Positions 25,015 to 34,220 of a stretch of 64,000 bases of DNA are shown here, one piece after another. The notes under the pieces were generated by a model. The model ran no database searches. It saw nothing but the letters and a program-made list of their open reading frames with translations, and was not told the DNA's origin. The stretch covers positions 1 to 64,000 of the forward strand of contig NZ_BCZQ01000030.1 of NCBI RefSeq assembly GCF_001598815.1, read 5' to 3'. Origin of the DNA: Sphingopyxis terrae subsp. terrae NBRC 15098 (GTDB taxonomy: Bacteria; Pseudomonadota; Alphaproteobacteria; Sphingomonadales; Sphingomonadaceae). Made by a program: the position numbers and the translations under genes. The first letter of the stretch is position 1; each line of letters opens with the position of its first letter.

Positions 25015-26811
25015 TCAGTGCGTCGACCGCACCAGCTCTGCGTACACGCCGCCAATCTTGAGCAACGCATCATGATCGCCGCTCTCGACCACGCGCCCCT
25101 TCTGCATGACGATGATCTGGTTGGCGTGCCGGACGGTCGAAAGCCGATGCGCAATGGTGATGGTGGTGCGATCCCTGGCCAGGGTTTCGAGCGCCTGCGA
25201 CATCGCTCGCTCGGTCGTGGGGTCGAGGGCGCTGGTCGCCTCGTCCAACAAAAGGACATGCGGATTGCGCAGGATCGTCCGCGCCAGCGCGAGGCGCTGC
25301 TTCTCACCGCCGGAAAAGCGATAGCCGCGTTCTCCGACCAAAGTGCCATAGCCCTCCGGAAGCGAGGCGATCATGTCGTCGATTTGCGCGATCCTGGCGG
25401 CCGCGATCAACTCTTCATCGGTCGCGTCCGGTTTGGCGAAGCGCAGATTTTCGGCGATGGTCGCGTTGAACAGGTAAGGATCCTGCGTGACCACGCCGAG
25501 CGAGTCGTTCAAGGACTCAAAGCTCAGATCGCGGACATCGACGCCGTCATAGCTGATCGAGCCTGAATCCACATCGTACAGCCGTGCAAGGAGATAGCCG
25601 AGCGTGGTCTTCCCCGAGCCGGTGGCGCCGACGATCGCGGTGTGCGACCCGGCTGGGATGTCAATCGAGACGCCGTCGATCGTCGGCGGCTCAGATTTGT
25701 CATAGGCGAAGGTGACATCGTGGACGCGCACGGCGCCACGTATCCCGTCGCGGTCGAGAACGACCGGGTCCGACCGCTCGCGGATCTCGACCGGCCGGTC
25801 GAGATATTCGAAGATGCGCGCGAACAGGGCCCGGGTCGTTCTCATCTCGACGCCGGATTCCAGCACTTCTTCGAGCGGCCAGAGAAGCTGCTCCTGGAGC
25901 GCGATCATGGCGACCAGCGTGCCGATCGTCACTGCGGTGGCGCCCTGGCTCATCAACAGGCCGCCGAGCAAAAGGGTGAGCGCCGGCAGCGCCTGAAGCA
26001 CCAGGTCGATAATCGCCCATTGCCATTGGCCCGCGGTATGCGATCGCGTCTCGAGGTCTGCGACGCCTTGCGAGGTGTGAATGAACCGCCGCGTCAGATG
26101 TCCGGTGCGGCCCATGGTGCGCGCCAGGATGATGCCGGATATCGACAGCGATTCCTGCACCGCCGAGGACATGTCGGCGATCCGCAGCTGCTGCTCGTAG
26201 GTGAGTTCTTCACGCAACTGCCCGACGCGATGACTGATCCAGACGGCGAGCGGCAGGACGAGGAAGGAGAACAGCGCCAGCCGCCATTCCAGCGCCAGCA
26301 TGGCGATGATGGTCATCACCACCACACTGACGTTGCGCGTCAGTTCGCTGGCGGTGTGGGTGACGAGCGCCTGCAGTCCGCCGATGTCGCTGGCGATACG
26401 GGACTGGACCTCACCCGTCCGGGCCGTGGTGAAGAAGCCGAGGGAGAGGGATTGCAGATGTGCGTACACCCGCACCCTGAGATCGTGCATGATCGACTGG
26501 CCGACCTTCGAGGTGATCAGCACCTGGAGGACGCCGACGGCGGTGCCGACGCAGGAAATCGCGATCAGACCGCCGGCCAGCAGCGCCAGCAGGTTCAGAT
26601 CGCCGGCGGGAAGCGCCTCGTCGATGATGGCGCGCAGCAGGAAGGGCGCGGCGATCCCCACTGCCGATGACAAGAGGATGAGGGCGAGGATGACGGCCAG
26701 GCGGCCGCGATAGGCTTTGAACAGCCCGAGCACGCGCCGCAGCGACACATGCTTCGCCGCTAGCGCGTCATAATCAAGGTCGTCGTCCTGTTCGTGGTTC
26801 TCATTTGTCAT
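25015..26811 (-). CDS. ABC exporter, fused transmembrane and ATPase domains (598 aa)
   Basis: Six transmembrane helices (about residues 35-320) precede a nucleotide-binding domain with Walker A GATGSGKTT, signature SGGEKQR and Walker B VLLLDEATSALD. This is a half-transporter of the MsbA/multidrug type that works as a dimer. Residues 1-20 are acidic and cytoplasmic. Its start overlaps the end of the MFS gene by 11 bp, so the two are one leftward operon. With iron and haem genes on both sides, export of a siderophore or toxic ligand is possible, but the sequence cannot name the substrate. Confidence 0.92.
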   Translation of the reverse strand: MTNENHEQDDDLDYDALAAKHVSLRRVLGLFKAYRGRLAVILALILLSSAVGIAAPFLLRAIIDEALPAGDLNLLALLAGGLIAISCVGTAVGVLQVLITSKVGQSIMHDLRVRVYAHLQSLSLGFFTTARTGEVQSRIASDIGGLQALVTHTASELTRNVSVVVMTIIAMLALEWRLALFSFLVLPLAVWISHRVGQLREELTYEQQLRIADMSSAVQESLSISGIILARTMGRTGHLTRRFIHTSQGVADLETRSHTAGQWQWAIIDLVLQALPALTLLLGGLLMSQGATAVTIGTLVAMIALQEQLLWPLEEVLESGVEMRTTRALFARIFEYLDRPVEIRERSDPVVLDRDGIRGAVRVHDVTFAYDKSEPPTIDGVSIDIPAGSHTAIVGATGSGKTTLGYLLARLYDVDSGSISYDGVDVRDLSFESLNDSLGVVTQDPYLFNATIAENLRFAKPDATDEELIAAARIAQIDDMIASLPEGYGTLVGERGYRFSGGEKQRLALARTILRNPHVLLLDEATSALDPTTERAMSQALETLARDRTTITIAHRLSTVRHANQIIVMQKGRVVESGDHDALLKIGGVYAELVRSTH

Positions 26812-28360
26812 GTTTCATCTCCCGCCCGGCGGTGATCCGACCTGTGTTCAGCCGGATGAGGAGGGCCGTTGCGATAAGGATTGCCGCCGCAACGCCGATT
26901 ACGACGACGAACGCTTCGTCGAACGCGGCGCGCGCGAGCGTCCGGAGGTCGTCTGCCGAGGCGCCATCCAATCGTTCGGCGACCATCAGCGCCTGATCGA
27001 GCCCGTCATAAGCGAGGTCGGGCGCTCCCAACGACACAGGCAGGACGAGCGAAGCCGAATAGACCGCCGACAGCAGGCTGCCGAGGATGGCGATGCCGAA
27101 CGTCCCGCCCAGCTCATAGGACACTTCCTCGACGGACGCCGCCATTCCGGCGCGATCCGACGGCGCCGACAGCATGATCATGCTCGATGCGGCGGTCATC
27201 GCGGTGCCGGCTCCCATCCCCAGTGCCGCAAGGCTCGCGATCTGGTAGATCGCGGCTGCCTCGAACAGAAAGAAATATCCCCCAAGCCCGATGGCGGCCA
27301 ACAGCATGGCGCGCCAGAGGATGACCGCGCCACCCCAGCGCGGCAGCAGGATACCAGCCAGCGGACCGCCGACGAACGCGCCAAGCGGAACCGGCAGGAT
27401 GAAGAGACCGGCCTGGAGCGGCGACAGCTCGAGAACGAGCTGGAGCCGCTGGCTGACCACGAGCTCGACCCCGATGATCGCGAGCGAAGCGATCAGCGCC
27501 GTCGCAACGCCCGCCGAGAAGCCGCCGTCGCGGAACAGTTTGAAATCGATCAGCGGATGCGCGGAGCGGTTCTGCCGGCGAACGAACAGGATGAGCGCCA
27601 GAACGCCGATGAACGCGGCCGTCCCCATCGCCGCATAGGACGGGGCGGGTTTTGCGAGTTCCTTGATCGCGTAGGCGACCCCGACCAGGCCCGTCATGAT
27701 CTGGACCGAGGCGATCAGATCCCAGGGGCGATTGCTACGTGCCGATGCGGCCGGGATGACGGCCACGCCGAGCACAAGAGCGATGATCACGATCGGCAGG
27801 TTGATCAGGAAGACCGATCCCCACCAGAAATATTCAAGCAGCAAACCGCCAACGATGGGACCGAACGCCGCGCCGCCGGAGGCGACCGCCGCCCAGATCC
27901 CGATCGCCAGCGAACGCTCGCGTTCGTCGTGAAAGGTCAGCCGGATTATCGAGAGAGTCGCCGGCATCATCATCGCCGCACCGATCGCAAGCAGGACCCG
28001 CGCCGCGATCAAAACAGACGGCGCCCATGCATAAGCGGCGGCCAGCGACGCGAGCCCGAAGACCACGAGTCCGCCGATGAAGAGCTTCTTATGGCCAAGC
28101 CGGTCGCCGAGCGTGCCGAGCCCAGGTACGAGCCCCGCGACCACGAGCGGATAGGCGTTGACGATCCAGAGCTTTTCCGCCGCGGACGCGCCGAGGTCCC
28201 GCGTAAGGCTGGGCAGCGCCGTATAGAGCACCGTCATGTCGATGACGATCAGGAACAAAGCTAAGGATACGATGGCCAGAACTAGCCACCGGTTCGCGGA
28301 TGCCATGAAAATCACCGAATTTCTCGTTGCTGGGTCCACGGGCCAACGCGGTAGGTTCAT
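26801..28360 (-). CDS. MFS exporter of the DHA2 (EmrB/QacA) family, 14 transmembrane helices (519 aa)
   Basis: The 14-helix pattern, the DMTVLYTALPSLTRDLGA motif after helix 1 (DHA2 motif D1), the GDRLGHKKLF loop between helices 2 and 3 (motif A) and the motif C region GPIVGGLL place it among drug:H+ antiporters. The start at 28360 has GAGGGA upstream; the more common MFS start would be M19 (MASANRW). It is the first gene of the MFS-ABC operon. DHA2 exporters handle drugs or siderophores; no substrate can be deduced. Confidence 0.92.
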   Translation of the reverse strand: MNLPRWPVDPATRNSVIFMASANRWLVLAIVSLALFLIVIDMTVLYTALPSLTRDLGASAAEKLWIVNAYPLVVAGLVPGLGTLGDRLGHKKLFIGGLVVFGLASLAAAYAWAPSVLIAARVLLAIGAAMMMPATLSIIRLTFHDERERSLAIGIWAAVASGGAAFGPIVGGLLLEYFWWGSVFLINLPIVIIALVLGVAVIPAASARSNRPWDLIASVQIMTGLVGVAYAIKELAKPAPSYAAMGTAAFIGVLALILFVRRQNRSAHPLIDFKLFRDGGFSAGVATALIASLAIIGVELVVSQRLQLVLELSPLQAGLFILPVPLGAFVGGPLAGILLPRWGGAVILWRAMLLAAIGLGGYFFLFEAAAIYQIASLAALGMGAGTAMTAASSMIMLSAPSDRAGMAASVEEVSYELGGTFGIAILGSLLSAVYSASLVLPVSLGAPDLAYDGLDQALMVAERLDGASADDLRTLARAAFDEAFVVVIGVAAAILIATALLIRLNTGRITAGREMKHDK

Positions 28361-28685
28361 CTTGGCGTCCCTCTAGATGCACTTCTTTCGCGGAGGGTTC
28401 GTGGAGCAAGTATGGCGATTGCGTGGAGATCTTGCGGGTCCGCATCGGTTAGGTTTGAGCATTCATACCGCTGCTAGCGACACTGACTGGTCTCCGTGAG
28501 AGGCCCGGCTTTCTCCAAAATGATAAGGAAATCGAGGCGCCGCACGTTCGGAGCACCTGGTACTCGTTTGCGCGTGAGTCGGTCCTCGCGGTTGCTGGTG
28601 CCCTACGCTCGATTTGCTCTAGCCATTGCTTGTCCGGTTGAAGCCTTCATTCCGACTTGTCGAAGTCATCATCGAGAGCTAGTAG
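28361..28685. other. Divergent intergenic region between the MFS operon and the Cys-pair gene
   Basis: About 325 bp hold no supported gene. The only clear element in the whole gap is the Fur-like box at 28686. Promoters for the leftward exporter operon must lie here, but I see no convincing -35/-10 pair. Confidence 0.4.
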
Positions 28686-28702
28686 TTGCGAGTAATTCGC
28701 AA
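28686..28702. promoter_or_regulatory. Fur-like box upstream of the Cys-pair/PPOX unit
   Basis: TTGCGA-GTAAT-TCGCAA is a perfect 6-5-6 inverted repeat, 37 bp before the ATG at 28739. It shares both half-sites exactly with the box before fecI. It implies that the two-gene unit downstream is iron-repressed. Confidence 0.7.
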
Positions 28703-28738
28703 TAAGCGATGAGAGGGGCAGCGTAGGAAGGACAAAGC

Positions 28739-29140
28739 ATGGCCCGCAATTTCCCGGCACACGCGTTCGAGACGAGGGGCGTTCCAGCGATTCTGATCGA
28801 CGCCGCGCGGTGCTGGCGGGAAGCGCGCGACAACGGGCGATCGGTCCAGCCTTGCCTGAGCCGGACACTCGACCGGCACGAATGCGCGATTCTTGCGCCG
28901 GTGCTCGACAGCCTCTGTCTATTTTATGAAGCGGCGCTCGGTCGGCCGATGGCGGTCGGTGAGGCGCTGACGTTGTCCGACGACGAGCATCTTCTGCTCG
29001 GCTTGGTGAACGGCTCCATACCCCGCCAATGCCTGAACTGTCCGAGAAGACGAGCGGCGACGCTCGACTGCGCGCTTTGCTCGGCACGGATCATGGTGGC
29101 GCTCACGCTCGGCCAGCCTGCGTCAGGGACGCTGCAATGA
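28739..29140 (+). CDS. Small Cys-pair protein of unknown function, probably iron-regulated (133 aa)
   Basis: I do not recognise the family. The C-terminal third has a CLNCP...CALC arrangement (two CxxC pairs about 12 residues apart), typical of zinc or Fe-S binding. The N-terminal part is helical, with a Cys in ARCWREAR and another in CLSRTL. There is no signal peptide, so it should be cytoplasmic. A GGAAGGA site precedes the ATG, and the Fur-like box is 37 bp upstream. It overlaps the PPOX-like gene by ATGA, so the pair is co-translated. A redox partner or metal sensor for the flavin protein is a guess. Confidence 0.75.
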   Translation: MARNFPAHAFETRGVPAILIDAARCWREARDNGRSVQPCLSRTLDRHECAILAPVLDSLCLFYEAALGRPMAVGEALTLSDDEHLLLGLVNGSIPRQCLNCPRRRAATLDCALCSARIMVALTLGQPASGTLQ

Positions 29141-30150
29141 GCGGGGCCGCGATCAGCACGGTCGAGGCACTGGAAAGCGTGATCGGCAAGACTCCACCGC
29201 CAATGCACCTCAAGGTCATCGATCATCTTGACGCCGGTGCGCTCCGCTGGATCAGTCAGTCGCCCGTCATGTTCGCTGCAGTCGGTGGCGGATCCGGCGT
29301 CGGCGTCACGCTGGCCGGCGGCATCCCTGGTTTCGCCGTCGGCGATGCACGAGAACTGCAGCTGCCGATCGCGCTTCTCGACGATCCCACGCTCGCGCGG
29401 TCGGGCGCCGGGTTCGGTTCGCTGTTCCTACTGCCCGGCATCGGCGAGACATTGCGCGTCAACGGTCGGGTGACCGGCGTCGACGCCGAGAAAATCCGCA
29501 TCACGGTGGAGGAGTGTTACGGCCATTGCGCCAAGGCGCTGATCCGCTCCGAGCTGTGGTCGGCGCAACCGATCGCGGGCACGCAGGACGACATAGCGGC
29601 CTTTGTCGCGCGAAGCCGGTTCCTGGCGCTGGCGACAATCGGCGCGGAGGGTCACGCCGACCTCAGCCCGAAAGGGGATCCTGCCGGCTGCCTGGCGCAA
29701 CTCGACGGCGACACCCTCTGGTTCGCCGATCGTCCGGGCAACCGCCGTGTCGACAGTTTTCGCAATATCCTCGACAGAGCGCATGTCGCGCTCGCGCTCC
29801 TTATCCCAGGCTCCTCGCACGTCGCCGTACTACGCGGCGAGGCCCGGCTGACGACCGACGAAGCCGCTCGCGCGCGCCTCACCGTGCAGGACAAGACGCC
29901 GCAGCTCGCAATTCGAGTGGACATCAGCTGTATTGAGATGTGCGCGAGTCCCGCGCTGGAGCGCGCGAACCTGTGGCCGGCCGATGCCGAAAGCGACATC
30001 GATCCGGCCACATTGTTCGTCGAGCATATCAAGCTCAACAAGGTCAGGGGCATCGGCCCCACCTTGGCCCGCGCCAGCCTCTCGGTACCCGGGGTCACCG
30101 GGCTCCTGAAGAAAGGCCTGGAAAAGGACTATAAGGACAACCTCTACTAG
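29137..30150 (+). CDS. Pyridoxamine 5'-phosphate oxidase-like FMN-binding protein (about 337 aa)
   Basis: The C-terminal part holds a split-barrel flavin fold of the PPOX class (FLALATIGAEGHADLSPKGD, then LWFADRPGNRRVDSFRNIL), resembling the MSMEG_1061-like group. The N-terminal 140 residues form a second, related domain without a clear flavin loop. PPOX-fold proteins include FMN oxidases and HugZ-type haem-degrading enzymes; given the Fur-like promoter and the haem island nearby, a haem or siderophore-reduction role is possible but unproven. The ATG at 29137 overlaps the stop of the Cys-pair gene; the open frame extends to 29029 inside it. Confidence 0.82.
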   Translation: MSGAAISTVEALESVIGKTPPPMHLKVIDHLDAGALRWISQSPVMFAAVGGGSGVGVTLAGGIPGFAVGDARELQLPIALLDDPTLARSGAGFGSLFLLPGIGETLRVNGRVTGVDAEKIRITVEECYGHCAKALIRSELWSAQPIAGTQDDIAAFVARSRFLALATIGAEGHADLSPKGDPAGCLAQLDGDTLWFADRPGNRRVDSFRNILDRAHVALALLIPGSSHVAVLRGEARLTTDEAARARLTVQDKTPQLAIRVDISCIEMCASPALERANLWPADAESDIDPATLFVEHIKLNKVRGIGPTLARASLSVPGVTGLLKKGLEKDYKDNLY

Positions 30151-30203
30151 GCTCGGCTGAGACTCACGCCTAGCCCGACGGGAGGGCCTCTCCCATGCGC
30201 ACC

Positions 30204-30479
30204 TCAGCCGTTCAGCTTGTCCTTGATTGCCTTGGCTGGCGCGAATGCGAGTTTCTTCGAGGCCTTGATCGTCATGGCCTCACCGGTGGCGGGATTACGG
30301 CCCTCGCGCGCCGGGCTGTCCTTCACCTTGAACTTTCCGAATCCATTGAGCGCGATTTCGTCGCCCTTGGCGGCGGCATCGCCGATCGCAGTGAAGATCG
30401 CGTCGACGAACCTGCGGGCGTCCGCTTTGGCGACGCCATGGTCGGCGGCCAGCTTATCGGCGAGTTCACTGTTGTTCAT
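30204..30479 (-). CDS. HU-family histone-like DNA-binding protein (91 aa)
   Basis: Full-length HU: N-terminal dimerisation helices (LADKLAADHGVAKADARRFVDA) and the arm motif GREGRNPATGE-like (AREGRNPATGEAMTIKASK). It bends and compacts DNA; plasmid-borne copies can serve replication or silence foreign genes. It converges on the PPOX gene (53-bp gap). The ATG at 30479 has only a weak ribosome-binding site (GAAGT). Confidence 0.95.
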   Translation of the reverse strand: MNNSELADKLAADHGVAKADARRFVDAIFTAIGDAAAKGDEIALNGFGKFKVKDSPAREGRNPATGEAMTIKASKKLAFAPAKAIKDKLNG

Positions 30480-30609
30480 TACTTCACCACTTCCTTGATG
30501 TTGATTCGCTCGCGAGGTTTATCCGCAACCGTGGTCGTCGTCACCGCTGGTGCGCCAGTGCGACGGCGATTCGAGCAAAGCATCACACCGATCAGCGCGA
30601 ATGGCTCAG

Positions 30610-30728
30610 CGCCGCACGCCAGCAAGGCACCGTCTATGTTCGTTTCAAGATGAACCGGTCGGGGATGGTGCTGTCGTCTGCCATCGTTAAGAAGTCCGGC
30701 TCTTACGACCTCGATCAAGCTGCGCTCG
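30610..30728 (+). pseudogene. Fragment of a second tonB gene (C-terminal domain)
   Basis: These 119 bp match 24424-24542 of the intact tonB at 115 positions, encoding the same AARQQGTVYVRFKMNRSG stretch and onward. The four differences all fall at third codon positions and are synonymous. Similarity stops abruptly on both sides, and no start or transmembrane part is present, so it is a relic. The rest of the gap (30480-31098, 619 bp) has no gene; bases near 30,770 again resemble those downstream of the intact tonB. Confidence 0.85.
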
Positions 30729-31019
30729 ATAGGCTCAACCGCTTCCTGGATCTCAATTTGTCAACGACAAGTCCACCATGCGGATGCTGATCGTAGATGT
30801 TGCGGAGGGGGCGGCGTACACTGGGTTGAAGGAGACGACGGCCCCTTTGGGCTCAAGATCCTCGAATCGGATGCCTGTTTGCACCTTCTAATCGCGACGT
30901 TTTTCTCGGGACATGAACGAAGGTAAGTTAGTGATGCGGTGCGGGTGTCGCGCCTCCCACTGAAGGCTCTGCTCGCTCCACGGAACCTACACACCCCCGC
31001 CACAAAAGTCTTAGGTGCG

Positions 31020-31039
31020 CTATTGCGAATCAATAGCAG
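31020..31039. promoter_or_regulatory. Weak Fur-like or operator element before the second TonB receptor
   Basis: CTATTG-CGAAT-CAATAG (31020-31036) is a perfect inverted repeat, and TTGCGA-ATCAA-TAGCAG (31023-31039) keeps one full Fur-like half-site with a degraded second. It lies about 60 bp before the receptor start. Iron control is plausible, but weaker than at the other boxes. Confidence 0.4.
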
Positions 31040-31098
31040 CGAGGAGATACTCGTTCCGCCGAGACTGGCGTTCATCTATTGGAACGTGGGGACATAAA

Positions 31099-33267
31099 TT
31101 GAGACTTAAGACAGCGCTAATCCTCGGACCCGCGTTCGTAGTATCGGCGCTTCCAGCGGTCGCGCAGACTACAGAGGAAGAAAAGACTCGAAACACGACG
31201 GAAGGGCACGCAGACGTCGATATCGTCGTTACGGGACGCTACACTCTGCCTGACAAGATCGACACGGCCACAGGCCTCGGTCTGACGGTACGTGAGACCC
31301 CGCAGTCGGTCACGATTGTTACCGCGCAGCGCATTCTCGACCAGAATCTGATCACCGCCGCGGACGTACTGGCCAATGGCGTAGGTATCTCCGTTAACCA
31401 GCTCGACGACATTCGTAACCAGTTTTACGCGCGCGGTTTCGAAATCCGCAATTTCCAATATGACGGCATTCCACTCGCCTGGACGCTCGCCGGTGGCGCG
31501 GGAGAGACGAGCGCCGACGTCTCGATCTATGATCGCGTTGAAATCGTGCGCGGCGCGACCGGCCTTTTGACCGGCGCCGGCGATCCCTCCGCTTCGGTGA
31601 ACTTCGTCCGGAAGCATGCCACAAGCAAGGACCTGGCCGGCTACGTCAACGGCAGCTACGGCAGCTGGAGCACGTGGCGCGGGTCGGCCGACATTGGCGG
31701 CGCGGTGACGTCCGATGGGCGCGTGCGTGTCCGTGCGGTCGGCCGCTATGAACAAGGTGACAGCTTCATCGACCTCTTTCACAACAAGAAGTACGTGCTG
31801 TACGGCACAGTAGACGCCGATCTGACCGATAGTACATTGCTCCGTGCTGGCATCAGCCACCAGCAAACCGACAAGGACGCTCCGTCCTGGGGGAATCTCC
31901 CGACCTTCTATAGCGACGGGACGTTCGCGGTGTGGCCGAGGTCGAAAAGTCCGACTGCGGATTGGACCTACTGGGACACCACCAATCAGAACATCTTCGC
32001 CAGCATCAAGCAGGATCTCGGCGACCGCTGGAGCATCGTCGCCAACTACAACCGCCTCAAGAACGCGCAGCAAACCGAAATTCTCTATCTGTTTGGCCAT
32101 GTCGATAAGGCGACCGGGACGATCCAAGGCAGTAACGCCTATAGTGACGACGGGGTTAGCTTACAGAACAGCTTCGACGCACAGTTGAAAGGCGCCGTGA
32201 GCCTGTTCGGACGCGACCACGAACTGGTTCTGGGCGGTTTGACGAGCCTTCAGAAGCGTCGCACCGATACGTTCGCGGCGCCCGCCGAGGCGTCCCGACA
32301 GAACGTCCAGTTCGCAAACGCGACCAGCCGGACATTTCCCCGCCCCAACTTTTCGACCACGCCATTCCGTGCGGTCGAAGAGCGGATCAAGCAGACCGGT
32401 CTGTACGGCGCGCTACGCATCAATCTGGCCGACAGCCTCAAGGTGATCGGCGGCGGACGCTTGGCCAGCTGGAAGCAGCAGGGCATCAGCTATGGCGTCG
32501 CCAGCGATTACGGCGACGACAATGTTTTTATCCCTTATCTCGGCGCGCTGTACGACGTCGCGCCAAACCATCGCCTTTATGCGAGCTATACGAAAATCTT
32601 CCAGCCCCAGGGCGCGCTCGATCGCAATTTCCGGCAGCTCGATCCGCTCGAGGGGAACGCTTATGAAATTGGGTTGAAGAGCGCCTTTTTTGGCGAGAGA
32701 TTGCAAACATCGGTTGCACTCTTCCAGATAGAGCAAGACAATTTGGCCGTCATCGACGGCGCACCCGTTTCGCCTCCCGGTGGCGGACTGCCGCAACAGC
32801 TCTATCGCGCCGCCCAAGGAACGAAGAGCAAAGGCTTCGAAGTCGAGATCAACGGCAGCCCGCTCGAGAACTGGAACGTCAACTTCGGCTACAGCCAGTT
32901 CACCGCCAAGGATGCGGCCGGCAATGCGATCGCCGTGGAACAGCCGCGCAAGCTGATGAAGCTGTTCACCACTTACACGCTACCCGACGTGCTGCATGGA
33001 CTGACCTTTGGCGGCGGGGTGAATTACCGCAGCAAGGCCTATTCGGTCGGCAGCAACCCGGTGACGAACGCGCCGTTCCGCTTCCAGCAGGACGGCTACG
33101 CGTTGGTGAGCTTGATGGGTCGCCTGGCGGTGAACGAAACGTTCTCGGTCCAGGCCAATCTCGAGAACCTGTTCGACAAAACCTATTACGCTCAGATCGG
33201 ATTCTACAGCCAGTATCGCTATGGCGCGCCGCGGAACTTCACCCTCAGCGCCAATTACAAATTCTAA
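31099..33267 (+). CDS. TonB-dependent siderophore receptor (about 722 aa)
   Basis: A signal peptide (LKTALILGPAFVVSALPAVAQ) is followed by the TonB box region (DVDIVVTGRY), a plug with the typical RETPQSVTIVTAQRI segment, and a 22-strand barrel ending in Phe (LSANYKF). The similarity is to the FhuE/FoxA/FpvA type that imports ferric hydroxamates or mixed siderophores; there is no STN domain. The open frame starts at 31015, but that would place the upstream box inside the gene; TTG at 31099, preceded by GTGGGG, fits the signal peptide. A periplasmic DUF4198-like protein follows. Confidence 0.9.
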   Translation: MRLKTALILGPAFVVSALPAVAQTTEEEKTRNTTEGHADVDIVVTGRYTLPDKIDTATGLGLTVRETPQSVTIVTAQRILDQNLITAADVLANGVGISVNQLDDIRNQFYARGFEIRNFQYDGIPLAWTLAGGAGETSADVSIYDRVEIVRGATGLLTGAGDPSASVNFVRKHATSKDLAGYVNGSYGSWSTWRGSADIGGAVTSDGRVRVRAVGRYEQGDSFIDLFHNKKYVLYGTVDADLTDSTLLRAGISHQQTDKDAPSWGNLPTFYSDGTFAVWPRSKSPTADWTYWDTTNQNIFASIKQDLGDRWSIVANYNRLKNAQQTEILYLFGHVDKATGTIQGSNAYSDDGVSLQNSFDAQLKGAVSLFGRDHELVLGGLTSLQKRRTDTFAAPAEASRQNVQFANATSRTFPRPNFSTTPFRAVEERIKQTGLYGALRINLADSLKVIGGGRLASWKQQGISYGVASDYGDDNVFIPYLGALYDVAPNHRLYASYTKIFQPQGALDRNFRQLDPLEGNAYEIGLKSAFFGERLQTSVALFQIEQDNLAVIDGAPVSPPGGGLPQQLYRAAQGTKSKGFEVEINGSPLENWNVNFGYSQFTAKDAAGNAIAVEQPRKLMKLFTTYTLPDVLHGLTFGGGVNYRSKAYSVGSNPVTNAPFRFQQDGYALVSLMGRLAVNETFSVQANLENLFDKTYYAQIGFYSQYRYGAPRNFTLSANYKF

Positions 33268-33410
33268 TCTGGTTGGGCGTGATGCGTCGAACCGGAAGTT
33301 AGAATCTATCGCAATCCGCCAACTCCCGCGGCCCGGCCACCTGACTGGACTGCCGCGCTAGTCGTTGTCGAGCCGGCATTAACGTGACGCAAAACTAGAA
33401 ATGGAGCCAG

Positions 33411-34052
33411 ATGATGAAGAGTACGAGCTACCTGTTTGCTCTGGTCGTAGCACTCGCGGGCAACCCCGCAGCTGCGCATGAAGTTTGGATCGAGCGCAAT
33501 GCGACGGGGCCTGCGCGCATCTATTTGGGCGAGCCGGCGGAGGTGATGCCGGACGCCGGCGACCCCGAATTTCATCACCTGCAGAGGCCGCAGTTCGTCG
33601 GAAGCTCCAGCAGGCCGGTCCCGCTGATTCGCCGATCCAATCATATCGAGGCGGAAGTGGGTCCCGGCGACGTCCGCGTCCGTGACGATGCTGTCTTCGC
33701 GCCCTGGAAGTCGGGGGAAACTATGCAGGGCGCCATTTTCTACGCGCGCAGCGGTCTCGCCGAGACAAACGCGGCACTGGATTTGGAACTGGTTCCTGTG
33801 ACCGCTGGAGCGAAGCGGCTCGTAGTGATGTTCCGGGGCAAGCCTCTGCCCGGCGCGAAGGTTACGGTCATCACACCGGATCGCTGGCAAAAAGCCTTCG
33901 TATCCGATGACAAGGGCGAATTTGAGGTGCCGCAGCAGGGTGTTGGCCGCTATCTCGTCAGCACGTCGCATACCGAGGAAAAGGCGGCGAAGCTGGGCGG
34001 GCAGGATGTAGCAAGCGTCATTCATACCTCAACGTTGACATTCGCGGACTAG
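33411..34052 (+). CDS. DUF4198-like periplasmic protein (213 aa)
   Basis: A signal peptide (YLFALVVALAGNPAAAHE) yields a mature protein starting HEVWIER, the usual opening of DUF4198 proteins, which are associated with nickel, cobalt or iron uptake. The C-terminal part has the carboxypeptidase-regulatory-like beta sandwich (GKPLPGAKVTVITPD and SDDKGEFEVP). It follows the siderophore receptor by 143 bp in the same direction, so a periplasmic accessory role in that uptake is likely. The start ATG ATG has GGAG 7 bases upstream. Confidence 0.82.
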   Translation: MMKSTSYLFALVVALAGNPAAAHEVWIERNATGPARIYLGEPAEVMPDAGDPEFHHLQRPQFVGSSSRPVPLIRRSNHIEAEVGPGDVRVRDDAVFAPWKSGETMQGAIFYARSGLAETNAALDLELVPVTAGAKRLVVMFRGKPLPGAKVTVITPDRWQKAFVSDDKGEFEVPQQGVGRYLVSTSHTEEKAAKLGGQDVASVIHTSTLTFAD

Positions 34053-34220
34053 GTAAGGGACGCAGAAGACAGAATAACGATCTGAATTCTTCGGCACTGG
34101 GCTGGCGGAGTTTCGGGGGAGCACGTCACTGGACGCAAAGAGCTTTTGTCTCTGGCTCGGCTCTCAACCCTAAGGCTGTGCGTAATTCAGCCGGTCTTTT
34201 TCGACAATAGTTTGTGCTCG

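Noticed and set aside
26810-28264. Forward 484-aa open frame opposite the MFS exporter
   Set aside because: Rich in Arg/Asp/Gln low-complexity sequence; the reverse strand encodes a clear 14-helix transporter.
30480-30718. Reverse 79-aa open frame over the tonB relic
   Set aside because: It is the antisense of the tonB fragment; the same antisense peptide appears opposite the intact tonB.
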